A stretch of DNA of 64,000 nucleotides from Bacteroidia bacterium (lineage in GTDB: Bacteria > Bacteroidota > Bacteroidia > Flavobacteriales_D > Sanyastnellaceae): contig JAUICJ010000004.1 in assembly GCA_030427925.1 (NCBI GenBank), positions 62,001 through 126,000 on the forward strand. The letters are read 5' to 3'. The stretch's first letter is position 1. Every line of letters begins with the position of its first letter. The translations under genes were made by a program, and so were the position numbers. Below the pieces are notes generated by a model. That model searched no databases. It had not been told where the DNA came from and saw only the letters and a list, made by a program, of their open reading frames with translations. Below are positions 25,809 through 34,733 of this stretch, in pieces.

Positions 25809-26639
25809 ATGACATGGGAAGGTAACCTGCGTAAACTGCGCATTGAACAAGGAGCATCCTCCGAAGATGCTTTGCGCTATTTCCAGCAAGGAGCGGACGT
25901 ATTGGAGCCGCTTCCGGATTCCTGTTGGTCGGACTGGGTGGGCCGTCACGTTTCCATGCAATTCGATGGCGTCATCCAGTGCGTGGCAACGGGCAAGCGC
26001 GTTCGAAAGACCTATGGCGACGGACTCAGTTACGAGGCCTGGTTGAAGGCGCCGCAAGCCGTTGAGAGTGTGATTCGCCCGGAACTGAGCCGCATCCACG
26101 AAGGGATTGCGTTGCGCGACCGGGAATGGGAAGAGCGCCACCACAACGTGCCGCATTGGGTGTATTTGTCTCAGACCAGCGCCATCAAGGTCGGGGTCAC
26201 GGGCGCACACACGGGGGCGAGGCGTTGGTACGATCAGGGCGCCATCGCGGGCACGGTGTTGTGCGTGGCTCCGCATCGCGCGTTGGCGGGGGAGATGGAG
26301 GTGCTGTTGAAAGACGTCTTTGCGGACAAATCAGCATACCGCGCCATGATTTTGGCCACGAAGCCGAACGTGGAAGCGCTCGAAGAAGCACGCGAGGAAG
26401 CGTTCGATCATTTGGGCACGGCTTTCGAGGAGTTCATGCAATTCGATGAGCCGGTTCACACCATGCGCTATCCCATGACGGAATTGCCGAACAAGGTGCG
26501 CTCGGTGCGGTTGGACAAGCAGCCCCTCATCGAGGGAACGCTCGTCGGCTTGAAGGGGCAATACGCGGTCTTCGATACGGGAGACGCCATCAACATTCGA
26601 AGCCACATCGGCTATCGGGTGCGGATTGCGGTCAATTGA
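25809..26639 (+). CDS. DUF2797 family protein lacking the usual zinc cysteines
   Basis: The 276-aa cytoplasmic protein follows the DUF2797 pattern: MTWEGNLRKLRIE at the N-terminus, then IRPELSRIHEGIALRDREWEERHH, YLSQTSAIKVGVT, RWYDQGAI and ALAGEMEVLLKDVFADK. Members commonly carry a four-cysteine zinc knuckle before the IRPEL block. Here that segment reads IQCVATGKRVRKTYGDGLSY, with the GKxxxKTYG frame conserved but only one Cys left. The biochemical role of DUF2797 is not established; the KVGVT segment resembles GIY-YIG-like strands. It converges on yqgE with an 8-bp overlap. Confidence 0.82.
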   Translation: MTWEGNLRKLRIEQGASSEDALRYFQQGADVLEPLPDSCWSDWVGRHVSMQFDGVIQCVATGKRVRKTYGDGLSYEAWLKAPQAVESVIRPELSRIHEGIALRDREWEERHHNVPHWVYLSQTSAIKVGVTGAHTGARRWYDQGAIAGTVLCVAPHRALAGEMEVLLKDVFADKSAYRAMILATKPNVEALEEAREEAFDHLGTAFEEFMQFDEPVHTMRYPMTELPNKVRSVRLDKQPLIEGTLVGLKGQYAVFDTGDAINIRSHIGYRVRIAVN

Positions 26640-27213
26640 CCGATGGGTTGGGAGGGGTGTTCGCGATGTGAGCGTACTCATCGCCGAGAGCGGAGATCAG
26701 GTGCTTCCACACGTCTTCCTCTTCCAGCGAAGTGTCCATGATGAGGTGGCGATCCGTTCGGGTGACAAACCACGAACGCGATTTGATTTCGTCGTTCAAC
26801 TGCGAGCCGGACCATCCGGAATATCCGATGAAGAAACGGATTTCGTGGGAGCCGAGGGTTTTGGCCTTCAAGGCATTGACCACTTGATCAAAGTCTCCGC
26901 CCATGTGCACCCCGTCCACCACCTCGATGCTGCCTTCCAGCAAATCCGGGCGCGTGTGCAAATAATACAGGCTCGAGCTTTTCACCGGTCCACCCACCGA
27001 TAACCGGGCATCGAGCTCCGGGAAATCGTCCATGAGGTCCTTCATTTCGATGGCGATGAAGTTGTTCAGCACAAAACCAAAGGTTCCTTCTTCGTTGTGT
27101 TCGCAGATCAAAACCGCTTTCCGACCGAAATACGGGTCGTCCAAAAACGGCTCGGAAAGCAAAACATCCCCAACGCGGGGCTCGGAATCGGTGGGCGGCA
27201 TGAAACGAATCAT
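26632..27213 (-). CDS. YqgE/AlgH family protein
   Basis: A 193-aa single-domain protein of the DUF179/YqgE/AlgH family, a conserved cytoplasmic protein that is regulatory in Pseudomonas and otherwise of unclear molecular function. Family segments are DVLLSEPFLDDPYFGRKAVLICEHNEEGTFGFVLN, split by the usual glycine, then LSVGGPVKSSSLYYLHT and FFIGYSGWSGSQL, close to the family's GYAGWGPGQL. Start ATG 27213 gives the common length. Its 3' end overlaps the DUF2797 gene; the 5' end is 47 bp from the divergent M14 peptidase gene. Confidence 0.92.
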   Translation of the reverse strand: MIRFMPPTDSEPRVGDVLLSEPFLDDPYFGRKAVLICEHNEEGTFGFVLNNFIAIEMKDLMDDFPELDARLSVGGPVKSSSLYYLHTRPDLLEGSIEVVDGVHMGGDFDQVVNALKAKTLGSHEIRFFIGYSGWSGSQLNDEIKSRSWFVTRTDRHLIMDTSLEEEDVWKHLISALGDEYAHIANTPPNPSVN

Positions 27214-27260
27214 TGGTGCAAAGTTCCGACTTTTGAAGCTTCCATTGAAACCACGTTCGC

Positions 27261-29120
27261 ATGAGAACCCATATCCTCCTCATTTGCAGCATGTTTACCT
27301 GGGTACTTCGGGTTGATGTGCAAGCCCAAATCCCGACCAACGACCCCGAAGGTTGGCCTCACAACGCCACAACGCCGACGTGGGAGGAGGGACTGGCCGC
27401 CTTCAGCGCGCTCGCTCAGCAGGATGCCCGCGCCACGTGGATGGAGCTCGGCATGACCGATGCTGGGAAGCCGCTTCATGCCCTGTTGATTGCTCCGGAA
27501 CCGCTGCCGATGCCGGGTTTGCCGGGCGTGCTCGCTGCCCGCGATGCGCACCCGGAACGCATTCGGTTCCTGGTCAACAACGCGATTCACCCCGGGGAGC
27601 CGTGCGGTGTGGACGCGAGTTTGGCCTTGGCGCGGCAGCTCCTGGGGATGCCGCATTTGCCTGAAGGAATGGGGGATGAGGCCGGGGAGTGGGATGCGGA
27701 CGCGGCCAGGATTTGGCCCACCTCCAAACACCGCAGCTGGGAAGGTGCACCCGCCGATTGGAGCAAAGCGCTCATCGCCATCATTCCTTTCTACAACGTG
27801 GGCGGGGCGCTCAACCGCGGGTGCTGCTCCCGTGCGAACCAAAACGGACCGCTGGCCTATGGATTTCGCGGAAATGCGCGCAATTTCGATTTGAACCGCG
27901 ATTTCATGAAGCAGGACACGGAAAATGCAGCATCGTTCGCCCGCTTTTTTGCGGCCTTTGATCCGGATGTATTCGTCGACACGCACACCACGAACGGCGC
28001 CGATTATCCCTACACCATGACGTGCATCACGACGCAGCCCGACAAGGCGGGCCCCGTTGTGGGCGATTTCTTGCAGAATGAATGGGATCCCGAGATGTAC
28101 GATAGGATGCACGAGGTGGGCTATCCGATGAGCCCCTACGTCTACAGCCGCGCGGAAGTGCCCGACAGTGGCATTGTGGGGTTTTTAGAATCGCCGCGCT
28201 ACAGCACCGGATTCGCGGCGTTGTGGGGAACGCTCGGCTTTACCGCAGAAGCACACATGCTCAAACCCTATCCCGAGCGGGTTCAATCGATGCTGAACTT
28301 CTTGCACATCACCTTGGGAATCGCCCTTGAACGAGCCGAAGAAGTGAAGGCCATCCGCTCCGAAGAACGCCGCCGAATCGCCCAAGCGGACTCCCTTCCC
28401 ATTCGATGGAAAGCCACCCCTGGGGCCTTCACGCCACTGGATTTCATCGGTTACGAAGCCGTCCACGAACCCAGCGCCCTGACCGGCGCACTGCGCTTGA
28501 GGTACGACCGGGAACGGCCCTGGAGTCGTACGATTCCATTCTACAACGCCTACGAACCCGCACAATTCGCTCGCGTTCCCGCCGCATACATCATTCCACG
28601 GGGCTGGAGCCCAATCGTGGACCGATTGCGCGCCAATGGCGTTGCCATCCGCATCGTCACTGAGCCTGAAGAGCGTGAGGTGGAGGCCACCTATGTGGTG
28701 GATTGGCACAGTTCCCAGCAAGCCTACGAGGGCCACCACGTCAACGCGGTGGACTCCTTGGTCCGCCGGCGCGAACGGGTGACCCTTGAGCCCGGAGATT
28801 GCATCGTTCCGACAAGCCAGCGCGCCCAGCGCTACTTGGTGGAGGCGTTGGAATTGGAGGCTCACGATGCGTTTTGGGTTTGGGGGGCATTCGACAGCGC
28901 ATTGCAGCGGAAGGAGCATTATTCATCCTACGTATTCGAGGATACAGCCGCGGAAATGCTTGCCCAGGATGCGGAATTGGCGGCGGAATTTTCGGCGGCC
29001 CAAATCGCGCACCCCGAATGGGCGGAATCCCCGGATTTGGCCTTGCAATGGCTGTATGAGCGCAGTCCATTCAGCGAGCCTGGGGGAGGGCGGTATCCGG
29101 TTCTGAAAACCATCGAGTAA
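27261..29120 (+). CDS. Exported M14-family metallocarboxypeptidase
   Basis: A 619-aa protein with a signal peptide (RTHILLICSMFTWVLRVDVQ). The zinc motif HxxE is in NNAIHPGEPCGVDAS (~residues 113-116) and the third zinc ligand is His in VFVDTHTTNGADYP (~240). NRDFMKQDTE supplies the conserved substrate-binding Arg/Asn region. The catalytic Glu is expected in the GFTAEAHM segment. The C-terminal half is a beta-rich accessory region with no recognised domain. It probably trims C-terminal residues from peptides in the periplasm or outside the cell. It has no T9SS sorting domain. The HSL-type hydrolase follows after 24 nt with its own promoter. Confidence 0.88.
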   Translation: MRTHILLICSMFTWVLRVDVQAQIPTNDPEGWPHNATTPTWEEGLAAFSALAQQDARATWMELGMTDAGKPLHALLIAPEPLPMPGLPGVLAARDAHPERIRFLVNNAIHPGEPCGVDASLALARQLLGMPHLPEGMGDEAGEWDADAARIWPTSKHRSWEGAPADWSKALIAIIPFYNVGGALNRGCCSRANQNGPLAYGFRGNARNFDLNRDFMKQDTENAASFARFFAAFDPDVFVDTHTTNGADYPYTMTCITTQPDKAGPVVGDFLQNEWDPEMYDRMHEVGYPMSPYVYSRAEVPDSGIVGFLESPRYSTGFAALWGTLGFTAEAHMLKPYPERVQSMLNFLHITLGIALERAEEVKAIRSEERRRIAQADSLPIRWKATPGAFTPLDFIGYEAVHEPSALTGALRLRYDRERPWSRTIPFYNAYEPAQFARVPAAYIIPRGWSPIVDRLRANGVAIRIVTEPEEREVEATYVVDWHSSQQAYEGHHVNAVDSLVRRRERVTLEPGDCIVPTSQRAQRYLVEALELEAHDAFWVWGAFDSALQRKEHYSSYVFEDTAAEMLAQDAELAAEFSAAQIAHPEWAESPDLALQWLYERSPFSEPGGGRYPVLKTIE

Positions 29121-29132
29121 CCCGCTCGAAGC

Positions 29133-29141
29133 TACCTTTGC
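29133..29141 (+). promoter_or_regulatory. HSL-type hydrolase promoter -7 box (TACCTTTGC)
   Basis: TACCTTTGC ends 3 nt before the ATG at 29145, the same arrangement as at glnS. Confidence 0.62.
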
Positions 29142-29144
29142 GCC

Positions 29145-30122
29145 ATGCCCCATCCCGTTCGTCCCGAGCTGCCCATTCCGTTTCCCTTTCGCAAGGAGCC
29201 CGCGCGGTTGCCGTGGCCATTCGATTGGCCCCTGCCCACTTCGTTGCTCAGCCGTGGGACGAGCATCGGTCGGGTGCTGCGTCGAAACGTTGCCGGGCTG
29301 ACGCCGCAACAAGTCCGCCAAGCCCTGGATCAGTTCTCGCGGTTGAACTCGGGGCCGGCGGGGGGCACGTTTTCCTCCAAGGAGGTCGCAGGCGTGCCGG
29401 TTTTTGAAGGTCGCTTCCCGGGCACCGATGAGCGCGGCATCTTGCTTTTGGTGCACGGGGGAGGGTTTGCATTTGGATCTGCGCGAAGTCACCGGGCGCT
29501 GGGGATGCATTTGGCCCAACTCACAGGGCGCCGCTTGTGGATTCCCGAATACCGATTGGCCCCCGAGCACCCGTTTCCAGCGGGCTTGAGGGATGTGCAG
29601 CGGGTGTATGAGGAGGCGCTGATGTTCAACGGCGATGTGGTGGTGGTCGGTGATTCGGCGGGAGGGAACCTGGCTGCCGGCACGGTGCAACACGCTCTCT
29701 CGACGGGGTGGGCGGTGCCCTCTGCGCTTTTGTTGCTTTCTCCGTGGTTGGATTTGTCCCCGGAATCCGCGAGCAACCATGCGGATCACCATGAAATCAG
29801 CTGGTTCGATCGTGAGGACATGATCACCTACATGCACCACTATTTGCAAGATGCCGATCCCAACGAGCCTGCTGCTTCGCCGCTCAAGGGCTCATGGAAC
29901 GGGTTTCCTCCAACCTTCATCGAGGCATCGGTGGACGAGTACTTGTGGCCGGACGCTGAGCAGGCTCATGCGCTGCTCCAAACCGCAGGAGCGAAGGTGG
30001 TGCTGCGCACGGAGGAAAAGGCGTTGCACGGATGGCAGCTGTTTCCAGATTTCATTCCGGAAGCTGCGCGAAGCTTGGCCGCGATGGCCCGATTCATTCA
30101 GGAAGTGGACGCTGCGGATTAA
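29145..30122 (+). CDS. Alpha/beta hydrolase of the hormone-sensitive-lipase family
   Basis: A 325-aa cytoplasmic esterase-like enzyme. It has the HSL oxyanion-hole motif HGGGFAFGS, the nucleophile elbow GDSAGGN, the acid in SVDEYLWPDAE and the catalytic His near ALHGWQLFPDF. Substrates are probably short acyl esters or lactones. The N-terminal cap region contains RNVAGLTPQQVRQALDQFS. No signal peptide. It converges on the aminotransferase gene with a 4-bp overlap. Context does not specify a pathway. Confidence 0.9.
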   Translation: MPHPVRPELPIPFPFRKEPARLPWPFDWPLPTSLLSRGTSIGRVLRRNVAGLTPQQVRQALDQFSRLNSGPAGGTFSSKEVAGVPVFEGRFPGTDERGILLLVHGGGFAFGSARSHRALGMHLAQLTGRRLWIPEYRLAPEHPFPAGLRDVQRVYEEALMFNGDVVVVGDSAGGNLAAGTVQHALSTGWAVPSALLLLSPWLDLSPESASNHADHHEISWFDREDMITYMHHYLQDADPNEPAASPLKGSWNGFPPTFIEASVDEYLWPDAEQAHALLQTAGAKVVLRTEEKALHGWQLFPDFIPEAARSLAAMARFIQEVDAAD

Positions 30123-31303
30123 CGGGCGGCGTCGAGGGCACACGTGAGGGCTGGCCAAACCCGATTCCAATCGCTTTCGGTCATGTTCAAGGGCGGCGCC
30201 ATCCGAAACGCTTGCGGCGTCGAAAGGAACCAAAACAGCAGCACGCCGGCCTGCAAGCCCGCTTCAATGCACCGCGTCACGGCGTCGGCATCGGCGAGCT
30301 CCACGGCGACGTAAAGCCCGATGCGTCGCACCTCCCGCACCGCGGGGTGCGAAACGAGAAACCGCTCCAGTCGGTCCCCTGACCGTTCTACGGCCTCCCA
30401 GTCCACCAGGCGCATCAACTTCAGTCCAGCCGCCGCAGCTGCGCAGGGCACGGGGTGCCCGCCAAAGGTGGTGATGTGCCCCAACGACGGGCCATCGGCC
30501 AACAAGCGCATGCGCTCGCGCGAGGACACAAACGCACCGATGGGAAGTCCTGCTCCGAGCGCTTTTCCCAAGCACAAGATGTCGGGGACGATGCCGAAAT
30601 GCTCAAAGGCGAATACCTTGCCCGTTCGTCCCATTCCGGCTTGGACCTCATCGAGGATGAGCAGGGTGCCTGTGGCGTCGCACCGCGCCCTGAGTGCCGC
30701 CATCCACTCCGCACTTGGAATGCGGATTCCGGCGTCGCCCTGAACGGTCTCAACGAGCACGGCGGCCTGCGATCCGTCAATGGCATCCAAGCCGTTCAGG
30801 TCATTGAACGGCATGAACGACACGCCGGGAAGAAGCGGCTCGAACGGGGCTTTGCGTTCCGCATTGGCGCTGACGCTCAGAGCGCCGTGGGTGTTGCCGT
30901 GGTAAGCGCCTTGGCAAGCGATGAACCCCTTGCGGCCGGTAACGCGTTTGGCCAACTTCATGGCCCCTTCAATGGCCTCCGCGCCGGAATTGACGAAATA
31001 CACCGTGTCGAGGCCATCGGGAAGGAAGTCCACGAGCAGGCGCGCCGCTTCGTCTTGCGATCGCTGGTGAAACTCCCCGTAGACCATCGTGTGCAGGTGG
31101 GCGTCGATTTGAGCGTGCAAGGCGGCGAGGATCTCGGGATGGCCGTGGCCCCAGGCCGAAGGTCCGATTCCTGAAATGAGGTCCATGATCCGCTTGCCGT
31201 CTTCGAGCACGAGGTCCAGTCCTTCCGCGCGCCGGATGCGCAATCCCAGTGGATGCAGCGTGGTTTGGGCCAAATGCCCGTCCAAAAATCCTTCCGAATT
31301 CAT
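30119..31303 (-). CDS. Class III PLP-dependent aminotransferase (ornithine/acetylornithine type)
   Basis: Transfers an amino group, probably from an omega-amino acid such as ornithine or a related diamine, to 2-oxoglutarate. The 394 aa from the ATG at 31303 show FVNSGAEAIEGAMKLAKRVT (phosphate cup), QGAYHGNTHG, ILDEVQAGMGRTG with the PLP-pyridine Asp, and LGKALGAGLPIGAF with the Schiff-base Lys. The start overlaps the GH92 stop (ATGA). Longer frames run into GH92 and are rejected. It is the last gene of the paaZ-S41-GH92 operon. Exact substrate is uncertain. Confidence 0.9.
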   Translation of the reverse strand: MNSEGFLDGHLAQTTLHPLGLRIRRAEGLDLVLEDGKRIMDLISGIGPSAWGHGHPEILAALHAQIDAHLHTMVYGEFHQRSQDEAARLLVDFLPDGLDTVYFVNSGAEAIEGAMKLAKRVTGRKGFIACQGAYHGNTHGALSVSANAERKAPFEPLLPGVSFMPFNDLNGLDAIDGSQAAVLVETVQGDAGIRIPSAEWMAALRARCDATGTLLILDEVQAGMGRTGKVFAFEHFGIVPDILCLGKALGAGLPIGAFVSSRERMRLLADGPSLGHITTFGGHPVPCAAAAAGLKLMRLVDWEAVERSGDRLERFLVSHPAVREVRRIGLYVAVELADADAVTRCIEAGLQAGVLLFWFLSTPQAFRMAPPLNMTESDWNRVWPALTCALDAAR

Positions 31304-34227
31304 CGCGCTTCCACTTGCCATTCGTCCACAAAAAGCCACGAGGGATTCCCGGCCCCCAAATGCGTTCGAGGCAACTCCCCGAAACCGTCCACTTCCAGCC
31401 GCAAGTAGCGCGCCTCCATGGTGCGTTGCGTCTCGAAACGGAGCACCAGCACCGCTTCGTCCTCCGATGAGGCGCGGTGATTCAGGGCTTCGATGAGGGT
31501 CCAGTTTTGGCCGTCCAGGCTGCCCAAAAAACGCACCTCCCGAGGCAACATGATCCACGGCCGCACGTCGCGCAGGGCCCCAAGCGACTGCCGATCAATG
31601 CGCTTCACTTCGCCCAAATCCAATTCCGCCACCACATCTTGCCCGAAGAATCCTTGCCATTCCCCGGTCTTGAAATTGGGGCCGCCCACAATGCCGTCCA
31701 CCAACGCGTTGGGACCGCCCGCATGGTACTGGTGGCTGAATTCGCCCGACTTCCAGTTCAATTGCCAATCGTGGTCCACGCGAACGAGGTGATGGCGCAC
31801 CACGGCGCTGCCTTCCGCTGCAGCTTCAATGGTGCCCCCTTCCTCCAACGTAAACGGACCCCGGTAGGTAGACCATTCGGCCGAAGCATCGGTGCGGTAG
31901 CGCAGGACGGCATCCGGGTCGAGGTGCCGCAAGGCCACTTCCACCGATTGCTTGAACGTGCGCGGCGCATCGATGATGGGAACGGGTACGAAGCCGGCTG
32001 CGTTGACGGCTGCTTGCGGGCGCACATTTCGCCCGAACGAGGTGGAGGGCTGTTCGGCACAAACAAAGTGCAACGCACCGCCTGCAATCAGTTCATCAAC
32101 AGACAGAAACGCCTCATCACGTGATTCGCCTTGGAGGTTGGTTTCCTGCACAAAAGGCCCCGAACCAGACCGCGTGATGTGGAAATCGGGGCGGCCATTG
32201 GGCGACACGTGAACGGCATCGAATCGCGGCGTGCCCACAATGACCTCACCACTGGCAGGTGCCACGGGATAAAGCCCCATGGCGTTCCAAACGTACCACG
32301 CACTCATCTGACCGCAATCCTCGTTTCCGCTCAAGCCATCGGGGGTTGGGCGGTAGAGTTCGGACAGGATTTGGTCCACATAAACAGCCGTCCGGTCCGG
32401 CCGCCCAGCGAACGTGTAAATGTGCGCCATGTGGTGGCTCGGTTCATTCCCGTGGGCATATTGACCGATGAGCCCCGTGATGTCCGCTTGCTCCCGCCCG
32501 GTGGTCGCCGATTCTGCTGTAAAAAGTTCATCGAGGAAGTCCACCAACGCAGCGTCGCCGCCCACATAGGCTTCCAGGGTGGAAAGGTCATGCGGCATGA
32601 AGAAGGTGTATTGCCAACCGTTCGCCTCCGTGTAATTGAAATTCACTTCTTTCGGGTCAAATCCCTCAATGAACGCCCCCCCTCGTTTCGGCTGGATGAA
32701 GCGCGAATCCGGGTTGTACAGGTTGCGCCACGCGCAGCTCCGCCGCTCGAACCGCTCCACCACATCAGCCGGCGCGCCCACTGCACGGGCAAAGGACGCA
32801 ATGCACGCGTCGTCGAACGCGTATTCCAAGGTCTTGCTTACGCTCTCGTGCTCGATTTCGCTCGGAATGTAGCCCAGCTCCCGATAAGCAGGCAGGCCGA
32901 GGTGAGCGCTGTCCGCGGCTTGGATCATGGCTTCCAAGGCCAAATCCGCATCAAATCCCCGAATGCCCCACCTCCACGCATCCGCCAGCACCGGCACACT
33001 GTGGTAGCCGATCATGCAGCCGGTGTAGTTTCCGGCCAGCTCCCAAACCGGCAATTGGCCTCCTTGCTCATACATCCTCAAAAACGTTCGAGCAAAATCC
33101 CGAGTCCGCTCCGGCTCCAGCCAATTCAGCAGGGGGTGCAGGGCCCGAAACGTATCCCACAACGAAAAGACCGTGTAGTGATCGCCCTCATCGGGATTGA
33201 GGGTGTGAACCTGTAAATCAGTGCCCCGATAGCGGCCGTCCACATCCGAGGCCAAATTCGGGACGGTGCAACTGTGGTACAACGCCGTGTAGAAATTGGT
33301 CCGGTCGTCTGAGCTTCCTCCTTGCACCTCGATGCGCCCCAACTGCTCATCCCATCGGTCCTCATTGGCTGCGCGCAGCGCCTCAAAATCCGCATGCGGA
33401 GCCTCCTGCTCCAAGTTTCTCAACGCGCCTTCAATGTCCACGAAGCTCAGCCCCGTCCGCACGATCAGCGAATCGAGCACGCCAAAATCCGCCGCAAACA
33501 CCGGAACGTATTCCATGACCTGCTCCAAGCGGCCATCTTCCAAGACGCCGACGGTGGAGACTTCGCTCAATTGATCGCGCCACTCAAACGGCGCACTGAA
33601 ACGGGTCGCGAAGTACACGTGCTGCTCACGCGCCCAGTTGTCGGAGACGCGGTGCCCCACCAACGTCGAATCGTCGAGCGGATAAATGCTGTAGTGCACC
33701 AGCTCATCTCGGTGGTCCAAGTCGATGATGTAGGTCAGGGTGTCCGGTTGGTCCAAGCGGATCCGCTGGATGCCCGTCCTCGGGGTCGTGGTCAGTTCCA
33801 CTTCCAACGCGTGGTCATCGAGGTGTACGCGGTAGGAACCTGCTGCGGCGTGCTCGCGTTCGTGGGAGAATGCGCTGGCGTAGCGATCGCGCCACGCGGT
33901 TTGGCCGGCTTTGAATTGCGTGCACGGCATCATGAGGATGTCTCCGTAGTCGCTGACGCCGGTGCCTTGGAGGTGCGTGTGGCTGAAGCCGTAAATGACG
34001 GAGTCGGAGTGGTGGTATCCTCCACAACCGTCCCATCCTTCGAGGCGGGTGTCCGGGCTCAGCTGCACCATGCCGAAGGGCGAAGTGGCTCCGGGGTAGG
34101 TGTGTCCGTGTCCGCCCGTGCCGATGAAGGGGTCCACCTCTTGGTGCAGGGGCTTTTCAACATCCGGAGCCGGCAGGTTGCAGCCCCATGCAAGGGCAGC
34201 AAGGAGGAGGGGACGCATCGCATTCAT
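31300..34227 (-). CDS. GH92 alpha-mannosidase with C-terminal discoidin-like module
   Basis: The 975-aa exported protein has a signal peptide or lipoprotein leader (MRPLLLAALAWGCNLPAP, with a plausible lipobox Cys). The GH92 N-domain begins VDPFIGTGGHGHTYPGATSP, and the (alpha/alpha)6 domain has GNEPSHHMAHIYTFAG and NEDCGQMSAWYVWNAMGLYP. The family is calcium-dependent exo-alpha-mannosidase. After ~770 come a CHB_HEX-like strand domain (YRTDASAEWSTYRGPF) and an F5/8-type C discoidin-like module (ELDLGEVKRIDRQSLGALRD). It would trim mannose from N-glycans or algal/yeast mannans. No SusCD pair is nearby, unusual for a glycan-use gene. Confidence 0.92.
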   Translation of the reverse strand: MNAMRPLLLAALAWGCNLPAPDVEKPLHQEVDPFIGTGGHGHTYPGATSPFGMVQLSPDTRLEGWDGCGGYHHSDSVIYGFSHTHLQGTGVSDYGDILMMPCTQFKAGQTAWRDRYASAFSHEREHAAAGSYRVHLDDHALEVELTTTPRTGIQRIRLDQPDTLTYIIDLDHRDELVHYSIYPLDDSTLVGHRVSDNWAREQHVYFATRFSAPFEWRDQLSEVSTVGVLEDGRLEQVMEYVPVFAADFGVLDSLIVRTGLSFVDIEGALRNLEQEAPHADFEALRAANEDRWDEQLGRIEVQGGSSDDRTNFYTALYHSCTVPNLASDVDGRYRGTDLQVHTLNPDEGDHYTVFSLWDTFRALHPLLNWLEPERTRDFARTFLRMYEQGGQLPVWELAGNYTGCMIGYHSVPVLADAWRWGIRGFDADLALEAMIQAADSAHLGLPAYRELGYIPSEIEHESVSKTLEYAFDDACIASFARAVGAPADVVERFERRSCAWRNLYNPDSRFIQPKRGGAFIEGFDPKEVNFNYTEANGWQYTFFMPHDLSTLEAYVGGDAALVDFLDELFTAESATTGREQADITGLIGQYAHGNEPSHHMAHIYTFAGRPDRTAVYVDQILSELYRPTPDGLSGNEDCGQMSAWYVWNAMGLYPVAPASGEVIVGTPRFDAVHVSPNGRPDFHITRSGSGPFVQETNLQGESRDEAFLSVDELIAGGALHFVCAEQPSTSFGRNVRPQAAVNAAGFVPVPIIDAPRTFKQSVEVALRHLDPDAVLRYRTDASAEWSTYRGPFTLEEGGTIEAAAEGSAVVRHHLVRVDHDWQLNWKSGEFSHQYHAGGPNALVDGIVGGPNFKTGEWQGFFGQDVVAELDLGEVKRIDRQSLGALRDVRPWIMLPREVRFLGSLDGQNWTLIEALNHRASSEDEAVLVLRFETQRTMEARYLRLEVDGFGELPRTHLGAGNPSWLFVDEWQVEAR

Positions 34228-34274
34228 GGCGGCGAAATTCGGATGTTTTGGGCCAAACCCCAACGCGCAAGCCA

Positions 34275-34733
34275 CTATTCCGCGCTCGGCACGCACACTT
34301 CGCATTTCATGCGGTCGTGCACACCGAAGTGCAGCACTGCGGGTTTCGGTGGGGCCAGCACTTCCTGGAATGGGGGCCAAAGTTCCAAGGGCAGCGTGGC
34401 CAACAGGCGGGCGTTCCGGGCATTGCGGACGGCGCCTTCCGCTGCACGCAGCGCGGCCAACGTATCTGCCAGTGCCGCATCGTTCCGGGTCTCCGCCTCC
34501 GATCGCCGCACGGAAATCTGCTCCAATTCCCATGCGGCCTCACAAACGAACTCTTGCCAGCGGATTTGAATTTCCGAAGGCAAATCCCATTCTGCGGTAG
34601 CCCGCTGCAATTCCCGCCACCAACGCGACTCCCGCGGGGCCCAATGCTCCAAGGAATCGCAGGACGGGGGCTCGGTTTGGCCGCAAAGCGGGACCGAAGT
34701 CCCCAGCAGCAACAGGAGGAGCAAACGGGTCAT
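34275..34733 (-). CDS. Small secreted helical protein, unknown function
   Basis: A 152-aa protein with a clear signal peptide (MTRLLLLLLLGTSVPLCG) and a mostly helical body with charged heptads (VRRSEAETRNDAALADTLAALRAAE split by short loops). Four Cys, two of them in a C-terminal CEVC. No family recognised. It starts within the S41 peptidase stop (ATGA, 34730-34733) and lies 47 nt before GH92. Codon use matches its neighbours. The overlap with the upstream gene and the signal peptide argue that it is real. It may be a partner of the exported peptidase. Confidence 0.65.
   Translation of the reverse strand: MTRLLLLLLLGTSVPLCGQTEPPSCDSLEHWAPRESRWWRELQRATAEWDLPSEIQIRWQEFVCEAAWELEQISVRRSEAETRNDAALADTLAALRAAEGAVRNARNARLLATLPLELWPPFQEVLAPPKPAVLHFGVHDRMKCEVCVPSAE

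Noticed and set aside
33322-34569. Plus-strand frame of ~415 codons opposite GH92
   Set aside because: Antisense to the conserved GH92 N-terminal domain; no promoter or motif.
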